64,000 nucleotides of DNA from Acrasis kona. Its lineage: Eukaryota > Heterolobosea > Eutetramitea > Acrasida > Acrasidae. A model generated the notes under the pieces. That model was given only the letters and a program-made list of their open reading frames with translations. It was not told the origin of the DNA and made no database searches. The stretch spans positions 1-64,000 of the forward strand of contig JAOPGA020001054.1 in NCBI GenBank assembly GCA_026419775.2, in the 5' to 3' direction. Made by a program: the position numbers and the translations under genes. Shown here in pieces: positions 62,723-64,000 of this stretch. Every line of letters begins with the position of its first letter. Positions within the stretch are counted from its first letter, which is position 1.

Positions 62723-62737
62723 CAGAAATGTCGCGGT

Positions 62738-62932
62738 TTATAAATCTCCGAGTTGACTTTTTTGCAAAAAAGTGAACTGTACGTCCGCTACAATAACTTC
62801 CTGCTCTTCGCTTTGCTGTGCTTGATCGAGTTGTTCAGTGTGATTTCTTGGCTGTCTTTTATACGCACAAACACAACACAAAATGCCTATCTTTAGGAGC
62901 CCGCCTTCTCGTAATGGTTGTTTATGTCCCAT
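62738..62932 (-). CDS. Possible 64-residue peptide upstream of the SNG1-family gene
   Basis: From an ATG at 62932, 64 codons end 15 nt before the SNG1-family start on the same strand. It has a short Cys-rich hydrophobic run (KIGILCCVCAYK) and a Q/E-rich middle. It could be a separate small gene or an upstream open frame in the SNG1 leader that tunes its translation. No family is recognised. Confidence 0.3.
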   Translation of the reverse strand: MGHKQPLREGGLLKIGILCCVCAYKRQPRNHTEQLDQAQQSEEQEVIVADVQFTFLQKSQLGDL

Positions 62933-63570
62933 GGCCACGAATAACGTAAGTTCCACCACATCTTTTTTCGAAGCGTACTATTAGTGTAACTAATGTTCTT
63001 TTCAACCCACTCACTGATCGAAATCCCGAACCATCCTTTCTACAATCTTTTGTATTATAATTGTATCAAATTACAACAGTTAGGGATCGATTGAAAGAAT
63101 AACTTAAGTTATTCATAAGTTATATTTATTAGCCCACGTGCTATGTCTGAAAGCAAAATTATCTTATATCAGATCACATCACTTATATTTAACTTAAAAT
63201 TAAGAATAGAAAGCAAAACGCACCTCAACATTTTTGTTGATCCATCACTTTTCTATAAATATTCGGAACAACATCAGAACAATTAATATTCTTATCTTTG
63301 CTGTATTATTCGAATGATGTTTCGCAACTAATGTATCAGGTGACGTAAATTCACCTATCATTCCGTCATTAGACACGTAATATTCCAGAAAAGAACAGAA
63401 ATAGTTCTATTTGGTAAACCTTAAATATGAACCTTCAAGTTCTGTGTTGCACCTACAATAATTAGAAAACCAAGACAGTCACCAGCAGAACGTGCTTGTG
63501 ACCCTAACTCGACCACATTGTAGACCTCACCGCCCATCCCGCGGCTCAACAAGCAGAAGACACCACACAA
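62933..63570. other. Spacer with an 18-bp palindrome
   Basis: About 640 AT-rich bases, divergent promoters of the SNG1-family gene and the last gene. It holds the perfect palindrome at 63097-63114 and a CACGTG core near 63135. No RNA gene was found. Confidence 0.5.
63097..63114. promoter_or_regulatory. Perfect 18-bp palindrome
   Basis: GAATAACTTAAGTTATTC is its own reverse complement. It sits in a divergent promoter region and has the size of a dimeric transcription-factor site; the factor is unknown. Confidence 0.4.
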
Positions 63571-64000
63571 ATGGACTTGTGGCACTACCCACAGAAAGTT
63601 AACGAAAATACGGGTGTTATGGAACTATGGGACTTTCCTAATGGACAGCCTCTCTACCAAACTAGCCTCGAGCAGGAAGTAGACCTCATCTCGAAAGACA
63701 TTTATTCCATCACTCAGGAACTGTCGGACGTTTACCAGACTAATGACGTTCAGAGAGCCCTAATACATTTGGCAACCAGCACAAATCCTGATACTGCCCT
63801 AGCGTACAACATTATCAAACAATTAATTGAAACCCACTTTGACAAGGACTTCCTCTACAAGGATGCTTCTGGGGCAGGCGAAGAGGAGGAAGAAGAACAA
63901 GAAGAGGTGGTGCAGCACAAAGTCACCAACTTATACAACGGCAACCAAATAGAAGTAGTAGATGAACTTGAATGCTCGTCCGACGAAGAAGACGAATACA
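63571..64000 (+). CDS. Unrecognised acidic protein, N-terminal 143 residues (3' end outside window)
   Basis: A plus frame from an ATG at 63571 stays open to the window edge. The product starts MDLWHYPQKV, has a helical stretch (ALIHLATSTNPDTALAYNII) and then acidic runs (EEEEEEQEEVV and SSDEEDE). The frame is open upstream for about 22 codons with protein-like content, so a further 5' exon is possible. No family recognised. Confidence 0.65.
   Translation, partial: MDLWHYPQKVNENTGVMELWDFPNGQPLYQTSLEQEVDLISKDIYSITQELSDVYQTNDVQRALIHLATSTNPDTALAYNIIKQLIETHFDKDFLYKDASGAGEEEEEEQEEVVQHKVTNLYNGNQIEVVDELECSSDEEDEY

Noticed and set aside
1-64000. LTR elements, Polinton-like or other viral genes, DNA transposases
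   Set aside because: No reverse transcriptase, integrase, capsid or transposase motifs and no long terminal repeats were seen on either strand.
1-64000. tRNA, rRNA, snRNA genes and CRISPR-like arrays
   Set aside because: No cloverleaf arms with a TTCGA loop, no rRNA blocks and no regularly spaced repeats were found by eye; a covariance-model scan would be decisive.

Overview
The window is nuclear DNA of a compact-genome, free-living eukaryotic microbe. It has about 40 protein genes on both strands, spacers of tens to a few hundred bases, standard stop codons, and at least 30 introns of only about 30-46 nt (GT...AG, mostly GTAAG or GTA at the 5' end and TAG at the 3' end). An adenosylcobalamin-type (class II) ribonucleotide reductase, a TET/JBP-like oxygenase relic and the very short introns fit an amoeboflagellate such as a heterolobosean (Naegleria/Acrasis relatives). 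That placement is inference from gene content, not a proven identity. I saw no rRNA, tRNA, CRISPR array or intact mobile element.

Layout. 1-8.5 kb: a large unrecognised gene running off the left edge, a lipin-type phosphatidate phosphatase, an IQ-motif protein, and an arrestin-fold protein with four exact-length 11-residue repeats. 8.5-10 kb: sparse DNA. 10-17 kb: inositol monophosphatase, a DUF1499 protein, a scramblase, an unknown protein, seipin, an unknown acidic protein and an ankyrin protein. 17-27 kb: an RRM splicing-type protein head to head with the GTPase DRG1, a profilin, a divergent Ras-like GTPase, the nucleolar protein MYBBP1A/Pol5 and a SMYD-type SET/MYND protein. 27-36 kb: an R2R3 Myb factor, a secreted protein almost without charge, a Sec1/Munc18 protein, and a multi-pass protein divergent from a six-exon LMBR1-family protein. 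36-48 kb: BRCC36, PGAP1, DIS3/Rrp44, a decayed stretch with a TET/JBP-like fragment, URI1 and a PP2C phosphatase. 48-64 kb: a tandem chromodomain protein, the class II reductase, a P5A ATPase, a three-exon small mitochondrial-type protein, a FYRN-FYRC-WD40 protein, a GT31 glycosyltransferase, a SNG1-family protein and a gene running off the right edge.

There are no operons and neighbours are mostly unrelated. Several genes share a lipid and endomembrane theme (lipin, seipin, scramblase, PGAP1, P5A ATPase, Munc18, arrestin with lipid-droplet-like repeats). Others serve ribosome and RNA work (MYBBP1A, DIS3, DRG1, the RRM protein, URI1). The LMBR1-family protein and the B12-dependent reductase could be linked through cobalamin, but this is only a suggestion.

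Most multi-exon genes were rebuilt here by joining reading frames across short introns. Four genes (MYBBP1A, URI1, the reductase and a small acidic gene) show apparent one-base shifts, three of them at single-base runs of six or seven. These look more like consensus errors than true damage, though tiny introns are an alternative in two cases.
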